This document shows, piece by piece, positions 34,717 through 42,179 of a DNA stretch of 64,000 nucleotides. Made by a program: the position numbers and the translations under genes. The notes beneath the pieces were generated by a model. The model had not been told where the DNA came from, did no database searches, and saw nothing but the letters and a program-made list of their open reading frames with translations. The stretch is taken from assembly GCA_963837105.1 (NCBI GenBank), contig CAWIMG010000027.1:124001-188000 (forward strand). The letters run 5' to 3'. Position 1 is the stretch's first letter. Each line of letters begins with the position of its first letter. Source of the stretch: UBA9676 sp963837105. GTDB lineage: Bacteria; Actinomycetota; Actinomycetes; Streptosporangiales; Streptosporangiaceae.

Positions 34717-35217
34717 GGCGACGCCTCGCAGTCGCAACGCCGCGCCAGTCATCCGGCGCGGACTGCTGAACCGACCGGCACAGCCGCTTGTCCATCGTGA
34801 CTCTCCTTCCGTGGGGGGGGCAGCAAGGGGTTCCTCGCCGGGACGCGTCATCGCTGGCGGCGGGGTGCTGGCCCCGCTGACGCGTTCCGCAACAACCGGC
34901 CCCTGCTTGCCCTGGTCACCCCAGGAAGCAGATGTCTGGCGCTTGCTTCAGGCGATGGGGAGTGAGCGGGGACGAAACCCCGCGAGTAGCACGTCCCATA
35001 CTCGGACGGCGATCTTGAACTTGCCGGTGCTCTTGGGCGTTCAGCCCGGCACCTTAGGCGGCCCTCTCCTGGCTCCGGTATCTACTGTGCAGCCGAGGCC
35101 CGCCAGATGCAAACACCGGCCGATCGCGTCCGCGGAGTGTTCGGTGCTGAGCGGTAACGTTCCCGGAACGATCCGCACGTAGGGTTGGCTTGTTCCGGTC
35201 CCAGGGCTGGGAGCAGC
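34717..35217. other. 501-bp stretch without a convincing gene
   Basis: Only unconserved frames are open on either strand. The right end has TAGGGTT near 35180, a possible -10 region for the membrane protein at 35218. The left end should contain the promoter of the excisionase/integrase pair. I see nothing else that can be named. Confidence 0.4.
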
Positions 35218-36435
35218 ATGGTGAGCACGATCTTGAGATCTGGGCGGGTGGCGCCGGTTGCGGCGGTCGCGCTCGGCGTGCTCACGCTCGGTGCCAGCCT
35301 GGCCAATGTGCCGCTCGAGGTCCTCACGCACCAGACGGGACCGGGCGGCCCGGTGGCCGATTGGCTGACCACCGCGGGGGTTGCCGTGCTGGGGGTAGCG
35401 GTGGGCACCCTGCTGGCTGCCCGTCGGCCACGCAATCCGATCGGATGGATGCTGCTGGCGCTCCTTTTGTCCGCTGCCAATCCGGCGGATCTGTATGTCT
35501 TCCTCGACTACCGGATGCATCACGGGACGCTGCCGCTGGGTGGGGTGGCGGTGGTACTGGGCGGTGCCCTGCCGATCGGGGTCCTCATCGCGATCCTGCT
35601 GTGGACGTTCCCCGATGGGCAGCTGCCGCCGGGCCGCTGGCGGCCTGTGTTCACGGGGCTTGCCGTCGCTGGGTTGGTACTCGGGCTGGCGGCGGGCCTG
35701 GTTCCCGGGATCGCGGCCGTCGCCAGCCACCACATCCGGGGCCTGGCCAGCGGCAACCTTGACCCGCCGACGGGCGCGTGGGCGATCATCGCGAACGTGA
35801 CGAACTTCGCGGCGGTCGCGAGCTTGCTTGCCTGGCTGGTCCTTCAGGTGCCCAGCTACCGGCGCTCCGGTGATGAGCGCCGTCAGCAGCTCAAGTGGCT
35901 CTACAGTGGCGCCACCGTCTTCGTTCTGGTGATCGTTGCCGGGTTCGTTGTCCCGCCCCTCTTGGGCGAAGCCGTCGGGTCTGACGGGCCGGTAGTCAAC
36001 GACCTCGTCAAAGTTGCATCGGCGCTCATGGTCGTGTGTATCGGCGTGGCCGTCCTGAAGTACCGGCTGTATGAGATCGACCGCATCATCAGCCGGGTGA
36101 TCACCTACACACTGGTCACGGCGCTGCTAGCCGGGGTGTTCGCCGGGGTGGTGGTCCTGGCCACCGAGGTGCTCCCGTTCAAGACTCCGGTGGCGGTGGC
36201 GGCCTCCACGCTGGTAGCGGTGGCGCTGTTCAACCCGCTGCGCAGGCGGGTGCAGCACATGGTGGACCGGCGGTTCAACCGGGCCCGCTATGACGCAGAC
36301 AAGACCGTGGCTGCGTTTGCGGCCCGGCTCCAGGACGCGACCGTCCTGGACTCAGTCCAGGACGACCTGGTCATCGCCGTCCACCAGGCCCTGGAGCCCG
36401 CCTGCGTATCGGTGTGGATCAGCCAGCACGGCTGA
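35218..36435 (+). CDS. membrane protein resembling the sensory half of histidine kinases
   Basis: A 405-residue protein with about eight hydrophobic helices and the R-R-P-x-N-P-I-G-W motif (RRPRNPIGWMLLALL near residue 73). It is followed by a cytoplasmic stretch RRRVQHMVDRRFNRARYDADKTVAAFAARLQD. In many actinobacterial proteins this same layout precedes a kinase or GGDEF domain, but here the protein ends after a short GAF-like start (LEPACVSVWISQHG). Kinase-less proteins of this form are common and unassigned. A related but broken gene lies at 51840. Cargo of the tRNA element. Confidence 0.72.
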   Translation: MVSTILRSGRVAPVAAVALGVLTLGASLANVPLEVLTHQTGPGGPVADWLTTAGVAVLGVAVGTLLAARRPRNPIGWMLLALLLSAANPADLYVFLDYRMHHGTLPLGGVAVVLGGALPIGVLIAILLWTFPDGQLPPGRWRPVFTGLAVAGLVLGLAAGLVPGIAAVASHHIRGLASGNLDPPTGAWAIIANVTNFAAVASLLAWLVLQVPSYRRSGDERRQQLKWLYSGATVFVLVIVAGFVVPPLLGEAVGSDGPVVNDLVKVASALMVVCIGVAVLKYRLYEIDRIISRVITYTLVTALLAGVFAGVVVLATEVLPFKTPVAVAASTLVAVALFNPLRRRVQHMVDRRFNRARYDADKTVAAFAARLQDATVLDSVQDDLVIAVHQALEPACVSVWISQHG

Positions 36436-36655
36436 TCCACACCGCAAGCTCCGCCACCGGGGCCTTCGCAAGCTCACCCACGGTGCCCACCGCCAGTCGG
36501 CCGGGGGAGTGGGCGGCCGGCAACTCGGATTGTCATACCTCGCTCGCATTCTGGATCGTGTGGGAAGAGCGAAGCGCCGATCGAGCCCGCGAGCCAAGCA
36601 GGCACAGCCAATACGGCAGCAAGAGACGCCAGCGCAGTCGCCACGCCGCGCTCAG

Positions 36656-36883
36656 ATGGCTTCCCGGACACCTGCCGCCCAGGTGCTGGAACAGATTGAG
36701 CGCACCCGGGTGGCACAGCGCAGGGCAGAAGCGGCACTCGCGAAGCTGGTCAACCAGGCCGTCTGCCTGGGGGTCGGGTGGCCAGAGATCGCCGCCCGGC
36801 TGGATGTGACCAGGCAGGCGGCCCGGCAGCAGTACCAGCGCCGCCATCGTGGCAGCGAGACGGCTCAGGATCGACATAGCTGA
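36656..36883 (+). CDS. small helix-turn-helix protein
   Basis: A 75-residue protein. Residues 30-62 form a sigma-region-4-like HTH (LVNQAVCLGVGWPEIAARLDVTRQAARQQYQRRH). The frame is open upstream as well, but conservation seems to begin at the ATG at 36656. It probably binds DNA; a role in controlling the element is possible. Nearby direct repeats at 37018-37057 could be its target, which is speculation. Confidence 0.55.
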   Translation: MASRTPAAQVLEQIERTRVAQRRAEAALAKLVNQAVCLGVGWPEIAARLDVTRQAARQQYQRRHRGSETAQDRHS

Positions 36884-37393
36884 CCAGCGGCAAGAGCGGC
36901 CTGTGTCAAGGATCAGGTGGCGCTGACAACATCGGTTGCCGGGCTGCTACAGGCCAGCAACGCTGCCCGATTCGTCACCTGACCAGCGGAAACGGCCGTG
37001 ATCACGGCGTTGACAACGGATGTTGTCCGGATGTTGTCCGATGCCGGATGTTGTCCGAAGTGGTGAGAACTTCCTCTACGTATTCAAGGCGGGCCGCTGC
37101 GCGGCCCGCGTCCGGCGCTCCCCGCGCCGGGCTCTGGCCTTGGGGCCCCGCCCGGCGCGCCCGCGCCGTCCCAGCCGAGCGATGCCATTGACCTGGCTGG
37201 CTCATTCGACGGCGGTTCGGTGTAGCAGGGCGACCGTCTTCCCGCTCTCGAAGGTCCAGTTCGCAGCCACCGCGTCAAGGGCGTCTACGGCGTTGCTGAT
37301 GCAATCGGCTGCGCCGACCCATGACCCGGCGCCCACTCACTCGGAACCTGGCACCTGCGAGGAAGGCGAAGAACGGGTCGGCGGTTTTGGCTG
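36884..37393. other. 510-bp non-coding stretch with iteron-like repeats
   Basis: No frame here resembles a known protein. Its main content is the direct-repeat block at 37018-37057. The right part may hold the 3' end signals of the RDD gene, which runs on the minus strand. Confidence 0.45.
37018..37057 (+). repeat. three direct copies of GGATGTTGTCCG
   Basis: Copies start at 37018, 37029 and 37046 (the first two share a G). GACAAC just before the first copy also forms an inverted pair with GTTGTC. The block looks like a set of protein-binding sites. Confidence 0.7.
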
Positions 37394-37927
37394 TTATTCA
37401 GCGGAGCCCGCCAGCTTGCCAGGCTCGGGGTAGCCGTCGCGCTCGTCGTGGACCGGAGCCTGCGTCCGCAGAGCATCGTGCGGGTCATGCAGGACCACCG
37501 TGCCGACAAGGTAGTCGCCTACCGACGTCCGGGCCGGATCGATCAGCAAGATGAAAACGCCCACCAGCAGCTCACCATTGAGGAGCAGGCCGCTGGCCTG
37601 GCGCAGCGCCATCTGGCCCCGGCTCGCCGGGCGGCCCGTTCCCGGCCGCCAGCAACGCAGGCCGAACAGCCGCTGCGCTGGCGTCTGGCCATGACCCCAG
37701 GCCACCAAGCTCCAGATGATGTAGCCAATCCCGAGGGTGACGATAAAGAGCAAGACCGCCAGGGCATAGACAGCGACCACCCGCCCGACGCTGCGGGGCT
37801 GCACACCCTGCGGCAAGACCAGCCCGGACTGGTGATCGAAGTACATCCCCGGGGGGACTGGAGGCGGAGCGTTCCGCTCGTAGCCGCGCCTGATCGCCTC
37901 CGCGTCCTGGGCTGGGTACGGTGTCAT
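37394..37927 (-). CDS. RDD family membrane protein
   Basis: A 177-residue protein. The N-terminus is Pro-rich and carries MYFDHQSGLVLPQGV. Two to three hydrophobic helices follow (VGRVVAVYALAVLLFIVTLGIGYIIWSLV), with the RDD motifs GQTPAQRLFGLRC and RTSVGDYLVGTVVLHDP. Members have unknown or transport-related functions. It is cargo of the tRNA element and lies opposite to its neighbours. Confidence 0.72.
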   Translation of the reverse strand: MTPYPAQDAEAIRRGYERNAPPPVPPGMYFDHQSGLVLPQGVQPRSVGRVVAVYALAVLLFIVTLGIGYIIWSLVAWGHGQTPAQRLFGLRCWRPGTGRPASRGQMALRQASGLLLNGELLVGVFILLIDPARTSVGDYLVGTVVLHDPHDALRTQAPVHDERDGYPEPGKLAGSAE

Positions 37928-38281
37928 CGCGCCTCAATTCCCGGTGCTTCGGCCTCAATGACGAGCCTAGCCCCGATGATGCTGAGCGGCCATGCGCCGG
38001 GGTGGCAGGCCCGACACAGAGCGTGGCTCGGGACCAATCAGCGCGGCGCGTGTGCCCGCTACGTGCCCGATCGAGGGGTCAGACACGGACACTGAGGCTG
38101 CTCACGAGGCCCACACACAAACGATGACCTGCTCTGGCGGGGCGTCGTCGCAGCCATCCAAGCTGGTGGTGCGTCCTGCTCGCTTCCCATGATCTTGACC
38201 AGAGCCACCGCGTCAAGGCCAAGCCGCTGCGCGGTCGCTTCGCGAGCCTTGACACGGCATCTCCGGCCAAGGGGGCGGCAG
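37928..38281. other. 354-bp stretch with no recognisable gene
   Basis: Open frames exist on both strands but none looks like a protein. A CGCTACGTGCCCG stretch near 38056 resembles the subterminal repeat core at 32484 and 39785 (ATACGTGCC). Otherwise nothing stands out. Confidence 0.35.
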
Positions 38282-38662
38282 CTACGAGGAGGACGGGAGA
38301 GGTTCAGTAGTCGCAGGCCAGCGCTCCCGCGCGTAAACGGATTTGTAAACGCGACGTCGCGGAACTGGGCGAGTCGGGGGAGACGCAGCAGCCCTGGAGA
38401 GACGAGCAGTTGACGTATGCCGAGGTCGGCACGGTCGGATGGGACGGTGCGCGACGGCAGAGACGTGCGTCGCACTGCTCATAACCCAGCGACGACAGGC
38501 CTCGGTCAGGTCCGGGTGCCACGGCGGGCGGCAGTCGAAGATGGTAACCGAATTGCCGCGGACGTTGGCTTCAACGCGAACCTGCTGGCGAAGGCGGGCT
38601 GGGACCCGGCCTCGGCAGTACTTGCGGATCTTGGCAACGTCAGTCTCCGGCGGTGAGGGCAC
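38282..38662 (-). pseudogene. DUF3024-like fragment
   Basis: The first 50 codons (VAKIRKYCRGRVPARLRQQVRVEANVRG and VTIFDCRPPWHPDL) look like the N-terminal half of a DUF3024 protein. The expected second half, with its W-T-R and Y-W-R-D-R-N motifs, is missing and unrelated sequence follows. It is probably a truncated remnant inside the element. The match is from memory of the family pattern and not from a search. Confidence 0.45.
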
Positions 38663-38731
38663 CTGACCACGCTAGAGCCTCACCTGAGTGGCCGTCGCCG
38701 GGATGCCGTGCTGCCGCCCCTGCCAAGGTGT

Positions 38732-38764
38732 CTGGTCGAAACGAGACCAGTTGCGGCCTATATT
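38732..38764 (+). promoter_or_regulatory. operator and -10 box of the Phd-type antitoxin gene
   Basis: CTGGTC (38732-38737) and GACCAG (38745-38750) form a 6-bp inverted repeat. TATATT at 38759-38764 lies seven bases before the ATG at 38772. An inverted repeat over the promoter suits autorepression, which is usual for Phd/YefM antitoxins. Confidence 0.5.
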
Positions 38765-38771
38765 TGCAGCC

Positions 38772-39071
38772 ATGTCTGTGGCCGCAACGCCAGTGCCGCT
38801 GTCCGAGGCCAAGGCACGCTTGTCTGAGCTAGCGAGGCGTGTCCGCCAGCAGCATGAACGGATTACTCTGACCCGCAACGGTGAGCCCGAGGCTGTCCTG
38901 CTCTCGGTCGATGACCTTGAGGGCCTGGAGGCGACGTTGGAAATTCTCAGTGACAGCGAGGCCGGTGCGCGCATCTCGGAAAGCATGGCCGCCCTGAAGC
39001 GCGGTGAGCCTGGCGCCGACCTGGCCGCCGTTCGCAACGACTTGGTCCGGCGCCGCGACACGGACGCGTGA
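38772..39071 (+). CDS. Phd/YefM family type II antitoxin
   Basis: A 99-residue antitoxin. The N-terminal DNA-binding/dimer part reads VPLSEAKARLSELARRVRQQHERITLTRNGEPEAVLLSVDDLEGLEATLEIL, the standard Phd/RelB-like fold. The acidic and basic tail should wrap the toxin. The stop overlaps the start of a short frame that looks like a broken toxin, so the antitoxin may be an orphan. Confidence 0.82.
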   Translation: MSVAATPVPLSEAKARLSELARRVRQQHERITLTRNGEPEAVLLSVDDLEGLEATLEILSDSEAGARISESMAALKRGEPGADLAAVRNDLVRRRDTDA

Positions 39072-39200
39072 CGACCGAAACCGGACAGCGGGAGCAGATC
39101 GGTTTGCCGCCTGCAGTGTGGCGAGCGATCGCCCGGCTGCTCCCCGAAGCCGCCGCCATGGCCGGTGTGATACGGCCGTTAGGCACGGTCGGCGAGAACG
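39068..39200 (+). pseudogene. remnant of a RelE/ParE-type toxin
   Basis: A GTG at 39068 overlaps the antitoxin stop, the normal toxin position. The frame reads IGLPPAVWRAIARLLPEAAAMAGVIRPLG and ENVRPP, which follows the start of RelE/ParE toxins (L-P-P-x-V...PL...N...). The core with catalytic Arg residues is absent, and after about 45 codons it runs into the convergent DUF2442 gene. It is probably truncated and inactive. Confidence 0.45.
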
Positions 39201-39470
39201 TCAGGCCGCCGCGAGCGGATGAGCTTTGGCCTGGTCGTAGAGCGGCTCAGGCGCTAGGTCAACGCCGCCGGGCCATACTACGGTTCCCGCCTCCGGATCC
39301 ACCCCAACCTGGGCGAAGTACGCCGGGTCGTTCAGCGGCTCGAGCACCCCAGTCCAACGCTCGGACGAGAAGTCCACATCCCCGGTCGTGCCGTCGCTGA
39401 AAAGCAGCCGCAGCACCTGGTCCCCGACCACCGCGGCGCCTACTACGACCGGCAGGTAGTTCTCTTCCAT
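39201..39470 (-). CDS. DUF2442 family protein
   Basis: An 89-residue DUF2442 protein (VVGDQVLRLLFSDGTTGDVDFSSERWTGVLEPLNDPAYFAQVGVDPEAGTVVWPGGVDLAPEPLY). The family is often paired with DUF4160, as here, in a two-gene unit thought to be toxin-antitoxin-like. The stop of the DUF4160 gene lies 10 bp before this start, same strand. Confidence 0.82.
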   Translation of the reverse strand: MEENYLPVVVGAAVVGDQVLRLLFSDGTTGDVDFSSERWTGVLEPLNDPAYFAQVGVDPEAGTVVWPGGVDLAPEPLYDQAKAHPLAAA

Positions 39471-39480
39471 GTTCCGAAGT

Positions 39481-39744
39481 TTAGGGCAGCGGCGGGATGG
39501 CGAGCAGTGGCTCGTTCCTCCTGGCGCGTTCCCAGTCAGCCACGATCTCATCGCGGCGGAGGCGGGCCCATTCCTGTACGAATCCGAGCGCGCGCGGTTC
39601 CAGGCTGCCTGCGAGCACGACTCCGTCCACCGACACGGAGGCGCGGCGGCCTGCATGGTAGGCATGGAAGTGTGCTACGGGGTGATCCCGCTCGTTCCAG
39701 TACATGTAGATCACCACACCGTAGAAGGCGCTGATCCTCGGCAC
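39481..39744 (-). CDS. DUF4160 family protein
   Basis: An 87-residue DUF4160 protein. The motif IYMYWNERDHPVAHFHAYHAGRRASVSVDG is diagnostic, and SLEPRALGFVQEWARLRRDEIVADWERAR completes it. The GTG start follows TATGGT (39751-39756 on this strand) by six bases, so the unit is probably leaderless. Together with DUF2442 it forms the third toxin-antitoxin-type module on the element. Confidence 0.85.
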   Translation of the reverse strand: MPRISAFYGVVIYMYWNERDHPVAHFHAYHAGRRASVSVDGVVLAGSLEPRALGFVQEWARLRRDEIVADWERARRNEPLLAIPPLP

Positions 39745-39784
39745 GACACGACCATAGCCGAGGTGTTTGCATGGAGCTTGATCA

Positions 39785-39802
39785 TGCCCAATACGTGCCT
39801 AA
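39785..39802 (+). repeat. subterminal 18-bp repeat, right copy
   Basis: TGCCCAATACGTGCCTAA, 17 of 18 bases identical to 32484-32501 and in the same orientation, 74 bp inside the right att repeat. Confidence 0.5.
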
Positions 39803-39875
39803 ATCGGGGCAACCATGATCGCGGCGATCCGTGTCTGCCCAGGTCAGCCACCCTAACCAGGGTTGCTGGCCGTCT

Positions 39876-39919
39876 GGACTCATAATCCGCCGGTCCTGGG
39901 TTCGAGTCCCAGCCGCCCC
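39876..39919 (+). repeat. attR: copy of the tRNA 3' half
   Basis: Identical to 32311-32354 over 44 bases. The 5' half of a tRNA is absent before it, so this is an attachment-site duplicate and not a tRNA gene. The chromosome resumes at 39920. Confidence 0.9.
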
Positions 39920-40011
39920 GACTGCCTTCCTGTATTACTTCGCCTGATGGGTGACATTCCCGGTTCATGCGGGAGTTGTGGGACACATAACCCCGCGTCT
40001 GCGGCCAGGCG

Positions 40012-40506
40012 TCAGGTTCGGTTCCGCTCGGCCAGTTCCTGCAGGAAATGCGGCATCCGGCCGGTGCCGAAGTCGTAGTAGCGCACCCAGTGTGGCGTGA
40101 TCGCGATCCGCGCCATCTGGTCATACATCGTGCGGACGTTCTGCTCGAACTCGGCTGCCGCTTCGGCGTCCATGGTCTTCCTGGCGGCGGCGAGGTATTC
40201 CGGGACGACGCCGTCGATGATCTCGATGCTCGCCCGCCCGCGTATCGACAAGGTTCGCGCCTGGCCGGGCGCGTTGCCTGCGTCGATGGCTAGGGCGATG
40301 TCCGGGTGCGCGGACAGCGCCGCGACCTTCGGTGAGGTCGTGGCTGTGGAGATCACGAACTGGGCGCCGGTCCAGAAGAACCCGACTGGGATCACCCGCG
40401 GTGTCCCGTCCTTGGCGGTGTAAGCGAGATGGACGGCCGAGGTGGACGCTAGCAGCTCCTGGGCGCCGGTCATCAACAGCTCGGCCTCGATGTCGTGCCG
40501 CTCCAT
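40012..40506 (-). CDS. PPOX-class flavin/F420-binding protein
   Basis: A 164-residue split-barrel protein of the pyridoxamine 5'-phosphate oxidase-like class (VHLAYTAKDGTPRVIPVGFFWTGAQFVISTATTSPKVAALSAHPDIALAID). Actinobacterial members often bind F420 or FMN and reduce or oxidise small molecules. The start follows GGAAGGAGAG. It is the first chromosomal gene after the right att site. Confidence 0.83.
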   Translation of the reverse strand: MERHDIEAELLMTGAQELLASTSAVHLAYTAKDGTPRVIPVGFFWTGAQFVISTATTSPKVAALSAHPDIALAIDAGNAPGQARTLSIRGRASIEIIDGVVPEYLAAARKTMDAEAAAEFEQNVRTMYDQMARIAITPHWVRYYDFGTGRMPHFLQELAERNRT

Positions 40507-40624
40507 GAGTGCTCTCCTTCCGCCCGTTGCGTGCGATAAGTGCCGCCGCCCCGTCTGGCGCGGCCTTGATCGTGACCTCCACCGCAGTGCCCAAGTCTGG
40601 AGCGTCCTCGTAGATCGCGGTCAT
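40507..40624 (-). pseudogene. possible N-terminal fragment of an SRPBCC protein
   Basis: An ATG at 40624 with GGAGGGCG upstream opens a frame with AVEVTIKAAPDGAAALIA, similar to the first strand of SRPBCC/polyketide-cyclase proteins. After about 38 codons it overlaps the PPOX gene in another frame and shows no further similarity. It may be a deletion remnant or a short leader. Confidence 0.3.
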
Positions 40625-40765
40625 GCGACGCCCTCCTGTACCCGGCAAAGCCGGGCTGATTCGGCGGCCTGACCACCAAGTCTGACTGGTTTGGATCGCC
40701 GAGCGTCTGGAGCGCGAAAGCACCGCTGCCTGATGTGGGAGTCGGCTAAGCCCCGCTCGCGACGA

Positions 40766-41260
40766 TCACGGTGTTCCGTTTGGCTCGAGCAGTGACCTCA
40801 GGAGGTCTTCCACGTGGTCGAAGCTCGTCTCGAGGCCGTCGGTCTTGGTCATGTGGTCACGGCCAGCCTTGTCGCGGAACGCCAGCCTATGTGTCAGCTT
40901 CGTCACGCCGTGCATCTCATGCAGGTCCATCGTCTCGACGGCCTCCGCATCCGGCCATCCCTCGAACAGCCACGTCTGGGCAGTCCGGGTCGGTGGCTCG
41001 ACCTCCAGGTAGGTCCCACGGAACGAGCACTCGATTCCGTCGCTGGTCACGAAGACGATGTGGTAGCTCCCTCCCACGCGCAGGTCGATCGAGCAGACCG
41101 TCATCTCCTCCCCATAGGGAGCGAACCACCTGCGCATGTGCTCCGGCTTCGTCATGACATCGAAGACAAGCTGGATCGGAGCGTCGAACTCCCGGGTGAG
41201 GACAATCTCGAGATCGTTCGGGTATTCGATGTGCGCCGACCCATGCCGATGAGGTGTCAC
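40766..41260 (-). CDS. SRPBCC (AHSA1-like) family protein
   Basis: A 164-residue START-like protein (LEIVLTREFDAPIQLVFDVMTKPEHMRRWFAPYG; CSIDLRVGGSYHIVF; THRLAFRDKAGRD). The GTG overlaps the stop of the ArsR gene upstream. ArsR-AHSA1 pairs are very common, the SRPBCC partner being expressed under the regulator. The ligand is unknown. Confidence 0.87.
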   Translation of the reverse strand: MTPHRHGSAHIEYPNDLEIVLTREFDAPIQLVFDVMTKPEHMRRWFAPYGEEMTVCSIDLRVGGSYHIVFVTSDGIECSFRGTYLEVEPPTRTAQTWLFEGWPDAEAVETMDLHEMHGVTKLTHRLAFRDKAGRDHMTKTDGLETSFDHVEDLLRSLLEPNGTP

Positions 41261-41598
41261 TGCCGCTCTCCTTGTTGTTGCAGATCTCTGAGGTAGTCAT
41301 CCACCCGGTCCATTCGGGCGTTCCACGACTGCTCGTACTTGGCCAGCCACTGGTGCAACGGCCGGAGCTGCCCGGGTTCCAGGCGATACAGCCGACGACG
41401 CCCCTCCGCCCGGCACCTGACGAGTCCCACCTCACTGAGCACCCGCAGGTGCTTCGAAACCTGGGGCTGGGACATCGAGAGGCCGTCCACGATCTCCCCG
41501 ACCGCCTTCTCACCCTCGATCAGCGCGTCCAGGACTCTGCGGCGGTGCGCCTCGGCGATGGCGTTGAAGACATCCGACGTCGTGGAAGAGCGGGCCAT
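41257..41598 (-). CDS. ArsR family transcriptional regulator
   Basis: A 113-residue winged-helix repressor (VFNAIAEAHRRRVLDALIEGEKAVGEIVDGLSMSQPQVSKHLRVLSEVGLVRCRAEGRRRLYRL). No Cys metal ligands are seen, so it is of the non-metal ArsR/AHSA1-linked group. It is the first gene of a coupled pair with the SRPBCC gene. A TAGGAT box six bases before the ATG and an inverted repeat just upstream suggest autoregulation. Confidence 0.88.
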   Translation of the reverse strand: MARSSTTSDVFNAIAEAHRRRVLDALIEGEKAVGEIVDGLSMSQPQVSKHLRVLSEVGLVRCRAEGRRRLYRLEPGQLRPLHQWLAKYEQSWNARMDRVDDYLRDLQQQGERQ

Positions 41599-41604
41599 GC
41601 AGAC

Positions 41605-41628
41605 ATCCTATTCCCATATCGGCATATG
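41605..41628 (-). promoter_or_regulatory. promoter and operator of the ArsR gene
   Basis: On the minus strand TAGGAT (41605-41610) lies six bases before the ATG. CATAT-CGGC-ATATG (41615-41628) is an inverted repeat directly upstream of the -10 box, the size and place of an ArsR operator. Confidence 0.55.
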
Positions 41629-41799
41629 TCGTCACCGGCTCGCCCATCACCTTCGACGACAAGATCGCGGTTCGCACAGTGGCGCGTCAGGCTCGCACCG
41701 CTGGCCACGGCGGCACGCCTGTGGAAGGATCGCCCCGCGGTACTCGCCGTGGCCCTGGCCTGGCGACGGCCAGGATGGTTAAAAAGGGGGGGATCGGAT

Positions 41800-42105
41800 A
41801 TGTGGGCACAGCTCATGAGATGGCAGTTGAAGCCGGGCAAGAACACGGCCGGACTGCGCGAGCAGCTGCAGGCGCTCGAGCAGCCCGGTTCGGGCCTGCT
41901 GCGGACGATGATCATGCAGGACCAGAAGAACCCTGATCAGTTCTGGACCCTGGTTGTGTTCGAGAACGAGGAGAAGGCGCGTGCGCGCGAGCGCGACCCG
42001 CGCCGCGAGGAGGGGCTGCAGGCCCTTCGGGCGCTGCTGGCCGACAAACTAGCGAGCCCGCCGGAGTTCACCGATCTGGCCGTTGTGGAGGAGTGGACCG
42101 GGTAG
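41800..42105 (+). CDS. antibiotic biosynthesis monooxygenase-like (ABM) protein
   Basis: A 101-residue ferredoxin-like-fold protein (MWAQLMRWQLKPGKNTAGLREQL; LLRTMIMQDQKNPDQFWTLVVFENEEKARARE). The beta-alpha-beta pattern and the F-W-T-L-V-V-F-E-N motif fit the ABM/dimeric alpha-beta-barrel superfamily. Some members are haem- or quinone-active, others have no known activity. The start follows an AAGGGGGG ribosome binding site. Confidence 0.65.
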   Translation: MWAQLMRWQLKPGKNTAGLREQLQALEQPGSGLLRTMIMQDQKNPDQFWTLVVFENEEKARARERDPRREEGLQALRALLADKLASPPEFTDLAVVEEWTG

Positions 42106-42167
42106 GCGAGCCGGAGAGCAGCGGCCTGCCCAGGCGGCGCTGGTGGCGGCCAGGCCAAACCCGGGCA

Positions 42168-42173
42168 TAGGCT
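42168..42173 (+). promoter_or_regulatory. -10 box for the DinB-family gene
   Basis: TAGGCT ends six bases before the GTG at 42180, in a leaderless arrangement. Confidence 0.45.
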
Positions 42174-42179
42174 GCCGCA

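Larger units (their letters stand above)
32311..39919. mobile_element. integrative element inserted in the tRNA(CAT) gene
   Basis: About 7.6 kb bounded by a perfect 44-bp direct repeat of the tRNA 3' half (32311-32354 and 39876-39919). The tRNA stays whole at the left end. Inside are a tyrosine integrase and a small HTH protein, several toxin-antitoxin type modules, and membrane and regulatory cargo. No replication, relaxase or transfer gene is seen, so mobility may depend on a helper. Gene density and base use are looser than in the flanks. The integrase and the clean repeats make site-specific integration firm; whether it still excises is unknown. Confidence 0.88.

Noticed and set aside
34664..35182. 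A 172-residue plus-strand frame next to the excisionase
   Set aside because: Low-complexity, without family motifs, and partly antisense to the excisionase gene.
36290..36655. Upstream extension of the small HTH gene at 36656
   Set aside because: The frame is open but overlaps the end of the membrane protein gene and the sequence shows no conserved pattern before the ATG at 36656.
38059..38475. A 138-residue minus-strand frame within the element
   Set aside because: No domain, signal or motif is seen and the composition is random; it overlaps the DUF3024-like fragment in another frame.
39876..39949. A second tRNA gene
   Set aside because: Only the 3' 44 bases match; the 5' acceptor strand and D-arm are absent, so it is an attachment-site copy.
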